Shown: positions 16,786 to 25,642 of the stretch, in pieces
Numbering within the stretch: the stretch's first letter is position 1
Layout: each line of letters starts with the position of its first letter
From: DASWJZ01 sp963814905
GTDB taxonomy: Bacteria; Pseudomonadota; Alphaproteobacteria; Rhizobiales; Afifellaceae
DNA: 64,000 bases
Direction of reading: 5' to 3'
NCBI GenBank assembly: GCA_963814905.1
Contig: CAWFEM010000015.1
Location: 124,001-188,000 of the forward strand
The notes under the pieces: model-generated
The model's input: the letters and a program-made list of their open reading frames with translations, nothing else
What the model was told of the DNA's origin: nothing
Databases searched by the model: none
Translations under genes and position numbers: made by a program

Positions 16786-17832
16786 TCAATTCAATAGGTT
16801 TGTCCGCTGACGTTCACGCCGCTGATCGATCGCGGCCATGAATAGCGCGGGATCGAATTGCCGGTCCGGATCGACGGTCAACCATGACGACAGGGCAGCG
16901 TGCCAGAACGGATGGTAGAGCATGACGCCATTTCTATTCAGGATTCCCGCAAGGTAGCTGAACGACGACCTGCTCATGATCAACACATCGGCGGTCGCAA
17001 GCTTGCGCAGGCATTCCATCGTCGTTTCATTGATGCAGTGAACGAGGTTTGGCAGCGCGTCAAACTGCTCCAATCGACACATTTCCGGCCCGAAGATAGC
17101 GGGAGCGCCGACATGATCGTGGAATCCGTGATGGCCCCGTCGCACGACAAATTCCTTCGTGGGAACCTCCGTGTGAAGCTCGAGCCGATAATCAATCCCG
17201 GACCGTTCGAGCAAATCCGCTACGGCCCGCGCGACGTCGATGTAATAGGCGTTCGGCAGCAGCCGGTGCGAATCGCGGGCGAACAGCTCTCCGCGACGGA
17301 CGTGGATGGCAACGCGCAACGGAAGGTCGTCACGAACGGGCGAAGCGAACGGGGAAATCTCCCTGCACGCTTCGTAGCAATCGGGGTATTTATCAGAAAT
17401 TCCATAGGGCAAAGCAATCCGCACGACAGTCTGTCTGTCGCCAACCGGATAATTCTCTAGATCACCGACAATGTAATTCAGCTCATCTGTCGTTATTTCG
17501 TAAAACCGCAAATCTCGATTACCTTGCGCTTGCGAGACATCGGATTCGATATGAAAGACGCGGTTGAATTCGTCGTGAAAGCCCGGATCGGCCGTATTCC
17601 GCTCCAGCGCTGGTAGACCCTGGTAATCTACACGTTCAATCGGCGTGTGAAGGTAGGAGGCGCGGAGGAGCCGCGAGATGGCATAGATTCCGTATATCCT
17701 CTGCAGTTGCGCACCCACACCGTCCGTCATGCTTGTATTGTCGTATGTAAGGACAAGCCTGTTGGGCAAGGCGGCAATGCGACACTGAAGGGCGGCGAGG
17801 CGCGCACAATCGGCTGGAGTTGGTGAGCTCAT
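16786..17832 (-). CDS. Fucosyltransferase-like glycosyltransferase
   Basis: 348 residues. The segment RVAIHVRRGELF matches the H-x-R-R-G-[D/E] donor-binding motif of alpha-1,2/1,6-fucosyltransferases and related O-fucosyltransferases, and NTSMTDGVGAQLQRIYGIYA fits the N-terminal 'G-x-GaQl-r' entry helix of that fold. Later segments (IMSRSSFSYLAGILN) match the conserved SSFS/A-x-L region. No membrane segment. The start ATG overlaps the stop of the upstream dehydrogenase gene (ATGA), so translation is probably coupled. Its base composition is visibly less GC-rich than its neighbours, which suggests transfer. Donor and acceptor unknown. Confidence 0.72.
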   Translation of the reverse strand: MSSPTPADCARLAALQCRIAALPNRLVLTYDNTSMTDGVGAQLQRIYGIYAISRLLRASYLHTPIERVDYQGLPALERNTADPGFHDEFNRVFHIESDVSQAQGNRDLRFYEITTDELNYIVGDLENYPVGDRQTVVRIALPYGISDKYPDCYEACREISPFASPVRDDLPLRVAIHVRRGELFARDSHRLLPNAYYIDVARAVADLLERSGIDYRLELHTEVPTKEFVVRRGHHGFHDHVGAPAIFGPEMCRLEQFDALPNLVHCINETTMECLRKLATADVLIMSRSSFSYLAGILNRNGVMLYHPFWHAALSSWLTVDPDRQFDPALFMAAIDQRRERQRTNLLN

Positions 17833-19145
17833 TTGCCGCCCATCGCCGCACTCTCCGCCGGCGCGGAGATAAGGGTCTCGCTTTCCCGTCGCAGTTTTGA
17901 AGCGGAACCCGTTCGCTCAAGCGCCACGTCGTCGAACGTGACGATGTCTCCGGCGGGAACGGAGCGGGTCAGGCGAACATCCTTCGCGAGACCGATCGGC
18001 AGCGCTTGCCGCTCAAGGCTCGCGCGCGCCGGCATGAGCCTGCCCCACACGGTGTAGCCGCCCTCCCCGTCGAGCGTTTCGCCGGATTTCAGGTCGCGCT
18101 TCGCGACCGCCACCGCGTCACCGCGAAACGCGGTGGGTGCGCCCGTCGGCTCGCTCCTCAGCGCCGCGGAATAGACGGAGATGCCGAGCTCCATCCCGAT
18201 CAAATGATAGGGCTTGTACATGCCGGCGAAGCGGCCGCTTGCGTCCGTCTTCAGTCCGTACTGACGGAAGCAGGCGGCGGCATAGTCGTTCGGCGCCTCA
18301 AGCACGACGTAGACGCCCCAACGCAGGTCGCGCTCAACCGCCCCGCCGTCGCGATTGAGCGAAGAGACGACTTCCACGCGCCCGCCGCCGCCCGGACCAA
18401 GCACCGTCGCCAGATCGTCGACGCCGCAGGGCGGGAAGGCGAGCCCGTCTTCCGGCACGGCGAGCGCACAGGCGTTCGCCACCGCCGCCATCTCGATCGC
18501 CGACTTTGTGCCGTCGAGGAAGGAATTGAACATCTGGCTGTTCATGCCGGCGGCGCGCGCCTCCTCCGGCGTCAGGCCGTAATGCGGCCAGACGGTATCG
18601 GGCGTCGAAGCATGGAATTCGGGGAGATATTTCGTGCCCTTCCCCGCCGCCGCGACACGGAAGCCGGCGGCGCGCGCCCAGTCTACCTGTTCCGCGATCA
18701 GCGCGGGCTGGTCGCCATAGGCGAGCGAGTAGACGATGTTCTTGTCGCGTGCCCGCCTGGCGAGCGCCGGGCCCGCGAGAACGTCGGCCTCCACGTTGAC
18801 CATGACGATGTGCTTGCCGGCTTCGATCGCCGCGAGCGCGTGCGCGATTCCGGCGACCGGATCGCCCGTCGCCTCCACGACGACATCGACGTCGTCGCGG
18901 CCGACCGCCTCGGCCATATCCGGCGTCAGCCGGGTCTCGGCGATCCGCACCGCATCCCAGCCGAGATCGGCGAGGCGCCCACGAACACGCTCCGGGTCGA
19001 GGTCTGCGATGGCGCGGATGGCGATCCCCGGCATGGTCGGGATTTGGGCGAGGAACATCGACCCGAATTTCCCCGCGCCGATCAGGGCGACGCCGATCGG
19101 ACCGGACCGTGCTGCGCGCTCAAGAGCGAGCCGATGAAGATTCAT
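17829..19145 (-). CDS. SAF-domain NAD(P)-dependent dehydrogenase (COG4091-like)
   Basis: 438 residues. The N-terminal Rossmann domain (GVALIGAGKFGSMFLAQIPT) is similar to homoserine dehydrogenase-like proteins. A central catalytic domain has YSLAYGDQPALIAEQVDWAR, GKGTKYLPEFHASTPDTVW and NSQMFNSFLDGTKSAIEMAA. A C-terminal SAF-like domain (about residues 340-420) contains VAVAKRDLKSGETLDGEGGY and LTRSVPAGDIVTFDDV. This is the layout of the 'predicted homoserine dehydrogenase' group, which appears to act on sugar acids or related metabolites; the substrate is not assignable. ATG 19145 has AAGGAC upstream. Coupled by ATGA overlap to the glycosyltransferase gene, an unusual pairing. Confidence 0.83.
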   Translation of the reverse strand: MNLHRLALERAARSGPIGVALIGAGKFGSMFLAQIPTMPGIAIRAIADLDPERVRGRLADLGWDAVRIAETRLTPDMAEAVGRDDVDVVVEATGDPVAGIAHALAAIEAGKHIVMVNVEADVLAGPALARRARDKNIVYSLAYGDQPALIAEQVDWARAAGFRVAAAGKGTKYLPEFHASTPDTVWPHYGLTPEEARAAGMNSQMFNSFLDGTKSAIEMAAVANACALAVPEDGLAFPPCGVDDLATVLGPGGGGRVEVVSSLNRDGGAVERDLRWGVYVVLEAPNDYAAACFRQYGLKTDASGRFAGMYKPYHLIGMELGISVYSAALRSEPTGAPTAFRGDAVAVAKRDLKSGETLDGEGGYTVWGRLMPARASLERQALPIGLAKDVRLTRSVPAGDIVTFDDVALERTGSASKLRRESETLISAPAESAAMGGK

Positions 19146-19252
19146 GCGAGAGCCGTCCTTTTCGGGTGGTGTTCGCACTTGCGATAGCCGCGCCGCGGCA
19201 ATAGGGTCCGCGCCGTTTCCCGCTTCGTTTCCGGAAAGCCCTGGGGCCAGTC

Positions 19253-20455
<1,203 letters not shown>

Positions 20456-20498
20456 GCGGCGCAGCCGACAAGACAAGCGTCGCGACGCGCTAAACGAA

Positions 20499-20523
20499 AG
20501 CGGCGGGGACATGCCCCGCCGCT
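20499..20523 (-). terminator. Terminator of the cold-shock gene
   Basis: Ten-base stem AGCGGCGGGG / CCCCGCCGCT with a five-base loop. On the minus strand it is followed by TTTCGTTTAG. It lies between the convergent aatA and cold-shock genes and may serve both. Confidence 0.65.
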
Positions 20524-20548
20524 GAATTCGTGCAGACGTATCGGCCGG

Positions 20549-21247
20549 CTATTCCTCGATGACCTGCAGGCTCACCGCCTGCGGCCCGCGGCCGCGACGG
20601 TCGTCCTCCGTCTCGAAGGAAAGCTTCGTGCCTTCCGGGATCTGCGTCAGGCCGGACCGTTCTATGGCGGAGATGTGGACGAAAACGTCCTTGCCACCGC
20701 TCTCCGGCGTGATGAAGCCGAAGCCGCGATCGTTGTTGAAGAACTTCAGCGTGCCGTTCTGGCGCGGGCCGCGCTCGCGTGGCTCGCGGTCCTGGAAGCC
20801 ACCGCCACCGCCGCCGCTGCGAAATCCGCCACCGCCGCCGCCGCCGGCGCCACCGCCGCGATAGCCGCCGCCTCCGCGATCGCCGCCGCCACCGCCACGA
20901 TCGCCGCCACCACGGTCGCCGTAGCCGCCGCCTCCGCCGCCGCCGCGATAACCGCCGCCACCACCACGATCGCCATAGCCGCCGCCACCACCGCCGCCGC
21001 GATAACCGCCGCCGCCGCCGCCACGATCACCGTAGCCGCCGCCGCCACCGCCGCCGCGATAACCGCCACCGCCGCCACCGCTACGATCGCCGTAGCCGCC
21101 GCCACCCGCGGGGGGCGGGGGTGTGTCGCTGCTGCCGAAGTCACGGTCCGTTCCGAATTCGCGCTGCCCGCCGCGCCGCGGACCACGATTACGATCACGC
21201 TCGCGACGATCGAAGTCGTCGTCGTCGTCGCCGCCGTTCTCGCTCAT
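20549..21247 (-). CDS. Cold-shock domain protein with long glycine-rich (YRGG/GYGDRGG) region
   Basis: 232 residues. An acidic start (MSENGGDDDDDFDRRERDR) is followed by about 110 residues of low-complexity repeats, mainly GGGGYGDRGGGG and YRGGGGGG units. A C-terminal cold-shock domain carries NGTLKFFNNDRGFGFITPES (RNP1-like KGFGFI position) and DVFVHISAIERSGL (RNP2-like). Cold-shock domains bind single-stranded RNA/DNA. The RGG-like tract resembles disordered phase-separating regions of RNA-binding proteins (inference). The true start is ATG 21247, with AGAGGAC upstream; the codon before it is GTG. An intrinsic-terminator-like hairpin sits only 27 bases upstream of the start. Confidence 0.93.
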   Translation of the reverse strand: MSENGGDDDDDFDRRERDRNRGPRRGGQREFGTDRDFGSSDTPPPPAGGGGYGDRSGGGGGGYRGGGGGGGYGDRGGGGGGYRGGGGGGGYGDRGGGGGYRGGGGGGGYGDRGGGDRGGGGGDRGGGGYRGGGAGGGGGGGFRSGGGGGGFQDREPRERGPRQNGTLKFFNNDRGFGFITPESGGKDVFVHISAIERSGLTQIPEGTKLSFETEDDRRGRGPQAVSLQVIEE

Positions 21248-21273
21248 CACTCGAAGTCCTCTCGCAGAATCAC

Positions 21274-21315
21274 AAAAAAACCGGTGCTCACCTCACTGTG
21301 AGGTCAAGCGCCGGT
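21274..21315 (-). terminator. Terminator-like hairpin with T7 tract in the leader of the cold-shock gene
   Basis: On the minus strand a stem ACCGGCGCT / AGCACCGGT encloses a second stem ACCTCA / TGAGGT with a three-base loop and is directly followed by seven T. Only 26 bases then remain before the ATG at 21247, too few for a promoter. The hairpin is therefore either an attenuator inside the cold-shock leader, or the terminator of rlpA, whose stop is 190 bases upstream. Confidence 0.65.
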
Positions 21316-21509
21316 GCGGACAGACGTGCGGCATTCGGAGAGGAGTCATTCATTTCGGCCGGGAATACCAAAATCCTCGGGGCCCATCCAACCTCGCCGG
21401 CTTCCGCAAACGAAGCCGTCGCTTGGGCACCTTATGCACAAGCCCGCCACATCGGCAAGCGCGAATCGCGCTCCCGAGCGGCGGGCTCGTCGTTGTGAAA
21501 CCTAGGATT

Positions 21510-21872
21510 TTAGCCGTTATCAAGCACGGTGAGACGGACTTTGGTAACGCCGGATTTGACGAAACCGAGCCTCTTGGCCGCGCCCTTGGTGAGGTCGATG
21601 ATGCGACCGCCGACGAAAGGACCGCGGTCGTTGATGCGGACGACGACGCTGCGCCCGTTATCGAGGTTCTCTACCTTCACCTTCGTTCCGAAGGGGAGCG
21701 AGCGATGCGCCGCCGTCATGGCGCTCGGGTTACATCTCTCGCCGTTGGCGGTCTTGGAGGTCAGCGAATACCAGGAGGCCCTGCCGGTCTCCGCGCTCGC
21801 CTCTCCCGCAAATGCTGCAAACAAAAACGCGACGATCGCCGCCGCGCAAAAGCTTCGTACTGACAAGGGCAT
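21510..21872 (-). CDS. rlpA: RlpA-like septal ring/cell wall protein (double-psi beta-barrel)
   Basis: 120 residues with an N-terminal signal peptide (MPLSVRSFCAAAIVAFLFAA ... GEASA). The mature part is a complete RlpA double-psi beta-barrel: GRASWYSLTSKTANGERCNP, AAHRSLPFGTKVKVENLDNG, VVRINDRGPFVGGRIIDLTK and AAKRLGFVKSGVTKVRL. The SPOR domain of larger RlpA proteins is absent, as in many short alphaproteobacterial homologues. It acts in the periplasm on peptidoglycan; lytic transglycosylase activity is established for some family members only. Confidence 0.9.
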   Translation of the reverse strand: MPLSVRSFCAAAIVAFLFAAFAGEASAETGRASWYSLTSKTANGERCNPSAMTAAHRSLPFGTKVKVENLDNGRSVVVRINDRGPFVGGRIIDLTKGAAKRLGFVKSGVTKVRLTVLDNG

Positions 21873-22233
21873 CAGCCCGCTACTCCAAATGTTTCGGACG
21901 CAGGTCAGTGCCGGTTCAAAAAGGGCAGCAATTTGATGCTAAATTGAAAGAATATGGCGCCGAGGAAGCCATTTCCTGAAAATCATCGAAAAGGTTTACG
22001 CCAGAAAGACTCTGCTATTCCTCGACGACACAATTCTTTTTCTATCGCGCGATGCTCGGCTTTGACCTTTTGATCGCAAAAATTTTCCTTAAACGCATGG
22101 CTGATATGCGCAGAGCGCATTAGCCGTTCTCTTATCCTTGCAAAAATCTACGACGCGCCTCGACTCCGCCCGCAGCGCAAAAGAAAAGGCCGGCGCGAGG
22201 CCGGCCTTTTCTCCTGAAGAGCAGATGCCGTGG
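21873..22233. other. 361-base AT-richer gap without a gene
   Basis: Between rlpA (start 21872) and the first BA14K gene (stop 22234), both on the minus strand. It contains the perfect short palindrome ATGCGC-AGA-GCGCAT at 22106-22120 and the terminator at 22184-22210. The stretch 21940-22090 is clearly less GC-rich than the surroundings and probably holds the rlpA promoter. I see no supported open frame. Confidence 0.5.
22184..22210 (-). terminator. Terminator of the first BA14K gene
   Basis: Stem AAAAGGCCGGC / GCCGGCCTTTT with a five-base loop. On the minus strand it is followed by CTTTTG. It starts 24 bases after the stop of the gene ending at 22234. Confidence 0.75.
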
Positions 22234-22659
22234 TTACTGGCAGAAGTGGTACTGGTGGTCGAAACCGTAGAAGTAGCCGGTGCGCGCGTTGAACGACTTA
22301 TAGCGCTCGTCGCAATACGCGAACCATTCCGGCGTCCACGGCTGCGGCCGGTCGTAATAGACCGGCGCGGCACGGTAGACGGGCGCCGGCTGGTACACGA
22401 CGGGCGGCGGGCCGTAGTAGTAGGCGGGGGCCCGGCAGGGCTGAGAATAATACCCGTTGCCACAATAGTAGCGCGGCTGGGAAAGCGCGCCGGAAACGAG
22501 GGCGCCAGCGGCGAAGCCGAAAATGCCGGCGGCAACAGCGGAACCGCCGTTGTTGTGATGGTAGTTGTGGTACCTGTTCTTCGCCTGCGCGGCTCCGGTG
22601 AAAGATAGGGCGGCCACGCTCAACGCGAGCGCCGCTGCGATGGGCTTGGTGAAACGCAT
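22234..22659 (-). CDS. BA14K-family secreted protein
   Basis: 141 residues. Signal peptide (MRFTKPIAAALALSVAALSF ... GAAQA), a short His/Asn-rich stretch, and a hydrophobic Gly/Ala helix (GGSAVAAGIFGFAAGALVSG) are followed by a Tyr/Pro-rich linker and the BA14K motif WTPEWFAYCDERYKSFNART-G-x-F-x-G-x-D at the C-terminus. The founding member is a Brucella antigen with lectin-like activity; the physiological role of the family is unclear. Paralogue of the gene at 22869-23210, with near-identical architecture. A GGAAC-N17-GGTT sequence upstream (22744-22769) resembles an EcfG promoter. Confidence 0.9.
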   Translation of the reverse strand: MRFTKPIAAALALSVAALSFTGAAQAKNRYHNYHHNNGGSAVAAGIFGFAAGALVSGALSQPRYYCGNGYYSQPCRAPAYYYGPPPVVYQPAPVYRAAPVYYDRPQPWTPEWFAYCDERYKSFNARTGYFYGFDHQYHFCQ

Positions 22660-22743
22660 GGTTTGTGTCTCCGTTCGCGCCGGGTGCGGCGCTCGGGCGC
22701 CGATTCAGCACCCCTCGACCATGAATTCTGGTCCTTTTACCTG

Positions 22744-22769
22744 AACCCGGAATGAACGGTCCGGGTTCC
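22744..22769 (-). promoter_or_regulatory. Possible EcfG-type promoter of the first BA14K gene, within an inverted repeat
   Basis: Minus-strand GGAAC (22769-22765) and GGTT (22747-22744) are 17 bases apart, one base off the CGTT consensus. The same sequence forms an inverted repeat AACCCGG-N10-CCGGGTT, so an operator or hairpin is the alternative reading. Confidence 0.4.
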
Positions 22770-22868
22770 CTGTCGGCGGCGGTGTTTAGCGGAGACTTGG
22801 CCAAGAATAAGGCACCCGGATTGTGACACCGGGCGAAGGCCGATCGCGGGAGCCTTTCGGCCCCTCAC

Positions 22869-23210
22869 CTACTCGCAGAGATGCCGATAGCCGTCGAAGC
22901 CGAAGAAGGTACCGGAGCGCGGGTCGAAGCTCCGATATTTGCGGGCGCAATAGGCGTACCAGTCGGGCGTCCAGGGCGCCGGCGCGTAGTAGACCGGAAC
23001 CGGCTCGTAATAGACCGGAGGCGGCGCGACATAGACCGGCGCCGGCGCATAATAGCGCGGCTGCGCGGTGGCGCTGCCGAAGAGCGTGCCAACGGCGAAG
23101 CCGGCAACGCCCGCGAAGAGCGCGTCTCCGCCCCCCGCGTTGGCGGGCTCGGAGGCGCCCACCGCCAGTCCCGAAAGAAGAGCAAGAAGGGTAAGGCTAC
23201 GCTTGAACAT
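22869..23210 (-). CDS. BA14K-family secreted protein (second copy)
   Basis: 113 residues. Signal peptide MFKRSLTLLALLSGLAVGAS-EPANA, a Gly/Ala helix (GGGDALFAGVAGFAVGTLFG), a Pro/Tyr/Val-rich linker of YAPAPVYV-like units and the C-terminal BA14K motif WTPDWYAYCARKYRSFDPRS-GTFFGFDGYRHLCE. The start is ATG 23210 with GGGGATT upstream; the longer frame to 23267 is rejected. Same strand as, and upstream of, the first copy, with about 200 bases between, so each probably has its own promoter. Confidence 0.9.
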   Translation of the reverse strand: MFKRSLTLLALLSGLAVGASEPANAGGGDALFAGVAGFAVGTLFGSATAQPRYYAPAPVYVAPPPVYYEPVPVYYAPAPWTPDWYAYCARKYRSFDPRSGTFFGFDGYRHLCE

Positions 23211-23334
23211 GACACAATCCCCGCGGCGGGTAGCGCCGACGCGGCGCTTGCCGCGCTCCGGATTCATGTCATCGCAACCTAAACAGTCTGTTAACGGTTT
23301 GCCGCCGGCGCGCGCTGGAGCCTCGTCGGGATCG

Positions 23335-23520
23335 CTAACGCCACCCTGTTCCGGCGTCGGCGATCGCCTGGCCGATGTCGCCCGCCTTGTCGCGCAGATT
23401 CAGACCGAGCGTGGCGAGCGTGCCGATGATGGCAACGGCGATCAGCGCGGCGACGATGCCGTATTCCACGGCCGAGGCGCCGGTTTGGTCGGCGGCAAAG
23501 CGCCGGATGAGACGCGACAT
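23335..23520 (-). CDS. Flp/Fap-type pilin
   Basis: 61 residues with the Flp pilin signature: a basic leader (MSRLIRRFAADQTGASAVEY), the conserved Glu-Tyr after the prepilin peptidase site, then a hydrophobic helix GIVAALIAVAIIGTLATLGL. It is assembled by Tad machinery elsewhere in the genome; no cpa/tad genes are in the window, so this is an orphan pilin. GGAGG lies 10 bases upstream of ATG 23520. Confidence 0.92.
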   Translation of the reverse strand: MSRLIRRFAADQTGASAVEYGIVAALIAVAIIGTLATLGLNLRDKAGDIGQAIADAGTGWR

Positions 23521-23949
23521 GCGAAGCCTCCAACGGATCCGGCGCTGCGTCTGTCGCGCGCTCGGCCCGCTTGGCAGGCGACCTTTGCCGCATCGGACGG
23601 CGAACGCGACAGAAACCCTTTATTTACCTTAAGTTGGGGAAGGCCCGCAGCGGCGCGGATCGCGTGCATTTCGGTCTTCTCAACGTCCCGCGGACAGAGG
23701 TTTGCGGGCATGGCCTATCCGACGAAACATTTCTGCGCGGGCGCGAAACCGGATTTCCCTGCCGACGCAACCACGCGGACATGGGCTGCGGCCATATTCG
23801 CCATGGGTATCGGACGCCAAAGCTTTCCTCCCGCCGCGGCGTTTTCCTTCCGCCCAACCTCCTGTCCGCCTGGGGTCGGCCATCGCGCCGACCCCTTCTC
23901 TTTTAGAGGCGCGTTCCGAGGCGGTGTCGGCTCACTTCGGAATCTCGAC
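23521..23949. other. 429-base gap, possible plus-strand untranslated RNA
   Basis: There is no supported gene on either strand. It contains the flp promoter region on the minus strand, and near its right end a convincing plus-strand terminator (23872-23904) with no plus-strand CDS before it, which suggests an RNA of unknown type ending there. A near-direct repeat (CATGGCCTATCCGACGAAA and CATGGGTATCGGACGCCAAA) lies inside. I could not match it to 6S RNA, SRP RNA, RNase P or tmRNA. Confidence 0.3.
23872..23904 (+). terminator. Orphan plus-strand terminator
   Basis: Nine-base stem GGGGTCGGC / GCCGACCCC with loop CATCGC, followed by TTCTCTTTT. No plus-strand CDS precedes it. Confidence 0.65.
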
Positions 23950-24408
23950 CTAGCCGTTGCGCTCCTTCTCCACCTCGCGCGCTCGGCGCTCGATCTCGGA
24001 GGCGGAGAGATCCTCCTTGTGCGTGGCAATCCACCAAAGGTTCCCCGCGAAGTCCTCCACGCCGCCATCGCGGTCTCCGTAGAACTGATCGCGCGGCGGC
24101 GCGATTGGCTTTGCGCCCGCGGCGCAGGCCTTTTCGAAGGTCGCGTCGCAATCCTCGACATGCACGTAGAGGAAGGCCGGACGCAGCATGCCTTCGCGCG
24201 CTTCGCCGATCATGATCGTCGAGCCGCCGATATCGAGCTCGGCGTTCCAGAGCGAGCCGTCGGAGTTGAGAAGCGGCGGGCGGATCAGGCGCGCATCGAA
24301 CACGCCCTGTGCAAAATCAACGATGCGTATCGCCTGCGGCACGACGATGAACGTGCTGACAGTGCTGCGCCCAGAGGCGCGCCAGTTCTCCAGCTTGACC
24401 TCGCTCAC
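23950..24408 (-). CDS. VOC (glyoxalase/PhnB-like) family protein
   Basis: 152 residues. Two beta-alpha-beta-beta-beta modules as in glyoxalase/bleomycin-resistance folds: STVSTFIVVPQAIRIVDFAQ ... NAELDIGGSTIMIGEA, and FLYVHVEDCDATFEKACAAG ... YGDRDGGVEDFAGNLWWIAT. A charged tail EIERRAREVEKERNG ends the protein. The start is GTG 24408, with GGGAGG eight bases upstream and a GTGA overlap with the stop of the DUF72 gene, so the two are translationally coupled. Substrate unknown. Confidence 0.88.
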   Translation of the reverse strand: MSEVKLENWRASGRSTVSTFIVVPQAIRIVDFAQGVFDARLIRPPLLNSDGSLWNAELDIGGSTIMIGEAREGMLRPAFLYVHVEDCDATFEKACAAGAKPIAPPRDQFYGDRDGGVEDFAGNLWWIATHKEDLSASEIERRAREVEKERNG

Positions 24409-25223
24409 GACCGGCCTCCCACTCTCTCGATCAGTGCTTCGGCGGCGGCGGGATTGCGCTCCTTCGCGCTTGCGATGAAGAAGACGAAGACGTCGCGCTT
24501 CTTCTTGGACGGTGCCCCTTCGCCGATCGTGGGGATGTCCTCCGGCGCACCGCCCGCCGCCCAGGTCTTGGTGCGTGCCGCCCAACGATCGAGATCGGCG
24601 GCGGAATAGCCGGTCTCGATATCGGCGACGGATTTTTGGAGCCGCAGGTAAACGAAGTCGGCGGTCACGTCGGCGATCGCCGGATGCGTATCGGAATCGG
24701 CAAAGACGACGGCAACGCCGTGCTTCGCAGCCAGCGCGACGAATTCCGGCACGACGAAGCTTTGATGCCTGACCTCGAGCGCATGGCGGATCGGGAGGCC
24801 GTCGGCCTCACGCGGAAGCAGCGCCAGGAAGGCGCCGAGATCGTCGGGGTCAAACTTCTTGAACGGCGCGAGTTGCCAGAGCACTGGCCCGAGCTTGCTC
24901 CCAAGCTCGGTCAGCCCCGATTTGAAGAACCATTCGACGGCGCCGCCGGCTTCGCCGAGCTTCTTGGCGTTGACGACCGCGCGATGACCCTTCACCGCGA
25001 AGACGAAATCATCCGGCGTCTCGTCGCGCCACTTGGCGAAGCTCTTCGGGCCCTGGCTGCGATAGAACGTGCCGTTGATCTCGATAGCGGTCAGCTGCCG
25101 GCTCGCGTGCTCGAGCTCGCGCTTCGCCGGCAGCTTCTCCGGATAGAACAGGCCGCGCCAGGGGGCGTAGGTCCAGCCGCCGATACCGACGCGGACGGAA
25201 CCTTCGGCGTTCTTGGTCCCCAT
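24405..25223 (-). CDS. DUF72 (YecE-like) protein
   Basis: 272 residues, TIM-barrel DUF72 family: VRVGIGGWTYAPWRGLFYPE at the start, the family marker INGTFYRSQGPKSFAKWRDE, then VLWQLAPFKKFDPDDLGAFL, ALEVRHQSF and ADFVYLRLQ. Function unknown in the family. It lies in a small minus-strand group with a GYD-domain gene (15 bases upstream) and the coupled VOC gene. Confidence 0.92.
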   Translation of the reverse strand: MGTKNAEGSVRVGIGGWTYAPWRGLFYPEKLPAKRELEHASRQLTAIEINGTFYRSQGPKSFAKWRDETPDDFVFAVKGHRAVVNAKKLGEAGGAVEWFFKSGLTELGSKLGPVLWQLAPFKKFDPDDLGAFLALLPREADGLPIRHALEVRHQSFVVPEFVALAAKHGVAVVFADSDTHPAIADVTADFVYLRLQKSVADIETGYSAADLDRWAARTKTWAAGGAPEDIPTIGEGAPSKKKRDVFVFFIASAKERNPAAAEALIERVGGRS

Positions 25224-25237
25224 GGCGCACCTCGAAT

Positions 25238-25561
25238 CTATTTCGGCGGGGTATAGGCGATCTTCTTCGCCTTTTTCATCGCGGAGACGGCTTCCTTCGG
25301 CGTGATGAGGACGGTGGTCCGGTATTTCGACAGCGCGCCGCCCGCGACGGTGGCAAGACCGGCGGCGACAGCAGAGTCGTTACCCGGCGCCTCGACGATC
25401 GCCACGATGTCGTAGTCGCCGAACGCGAGGAAGAACGCATGCAGCTTGCCGCCCAGCGATTCGACCATCTTCTTGACCACCTCGCTGCGGTCGTGCGGCC
25501 GCGCGATCAAAGCCTGGGCGGCGGTTTCCTTGTAGGACGCTTGGATCATGTAATAAGGCAT
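25238..25561 (-). CDS. GYD-domain protein
   Basis: 107 residues: MPYYMIQASYKETAAQALIA, GGKLHAFFLAFGDYDIVAIV (GYD-type core with the G-D-Y-D turn) and LTTVLITPKEA-like end (TTVLITPKEAVSAMKKAKKI). GYD proteins are small ferredoxin-like-fold proteins of unknown function. ATG 25561 has GGGGAGGAG upstream. First gene of the GYD-DUF72-VOC group. Confidence 0.9.
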   Translation of the reverse strand: MPYYMIQASYKETAAQALIARPHDRSEVVKKMVESLGGKLHAFFLAFGDYDIVAIVEAPGNDSAVAAGLATVAGGALSKYRTTVLITPKEAVSAMKKAKKIAYTPPK

Positions 25562-25642
25562 GTTTGCTCCTCCCCTTTCCGCCGCATGCTGCGGCGGTGG
25601 GAATTGAGCATAGCGGATTTTTCGCGTTTAGAGAGAAACGTC

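Noticed and set aside
20675..21301. Plus-strand Ala-rich open frame of about 200 residues
   Set aside because: It is the antisense of the glycine-rich cold-shock gene; its low complexity follows from the GGC/GCC repeats.
23278..23300. CtrA-like site TTAACAGACTGTTTA upstream of the second BA14K gene
   Set aside because: The second half-site is TTTA rather than TTAA; too weak to call without expression data.
23068..24609. 513-residue plus-strand open frame
   Set aside because: It runs antisense to a BA14K gene, the pilin and the VOC gene with no recognisable domain; typical high-GC shadow frame.
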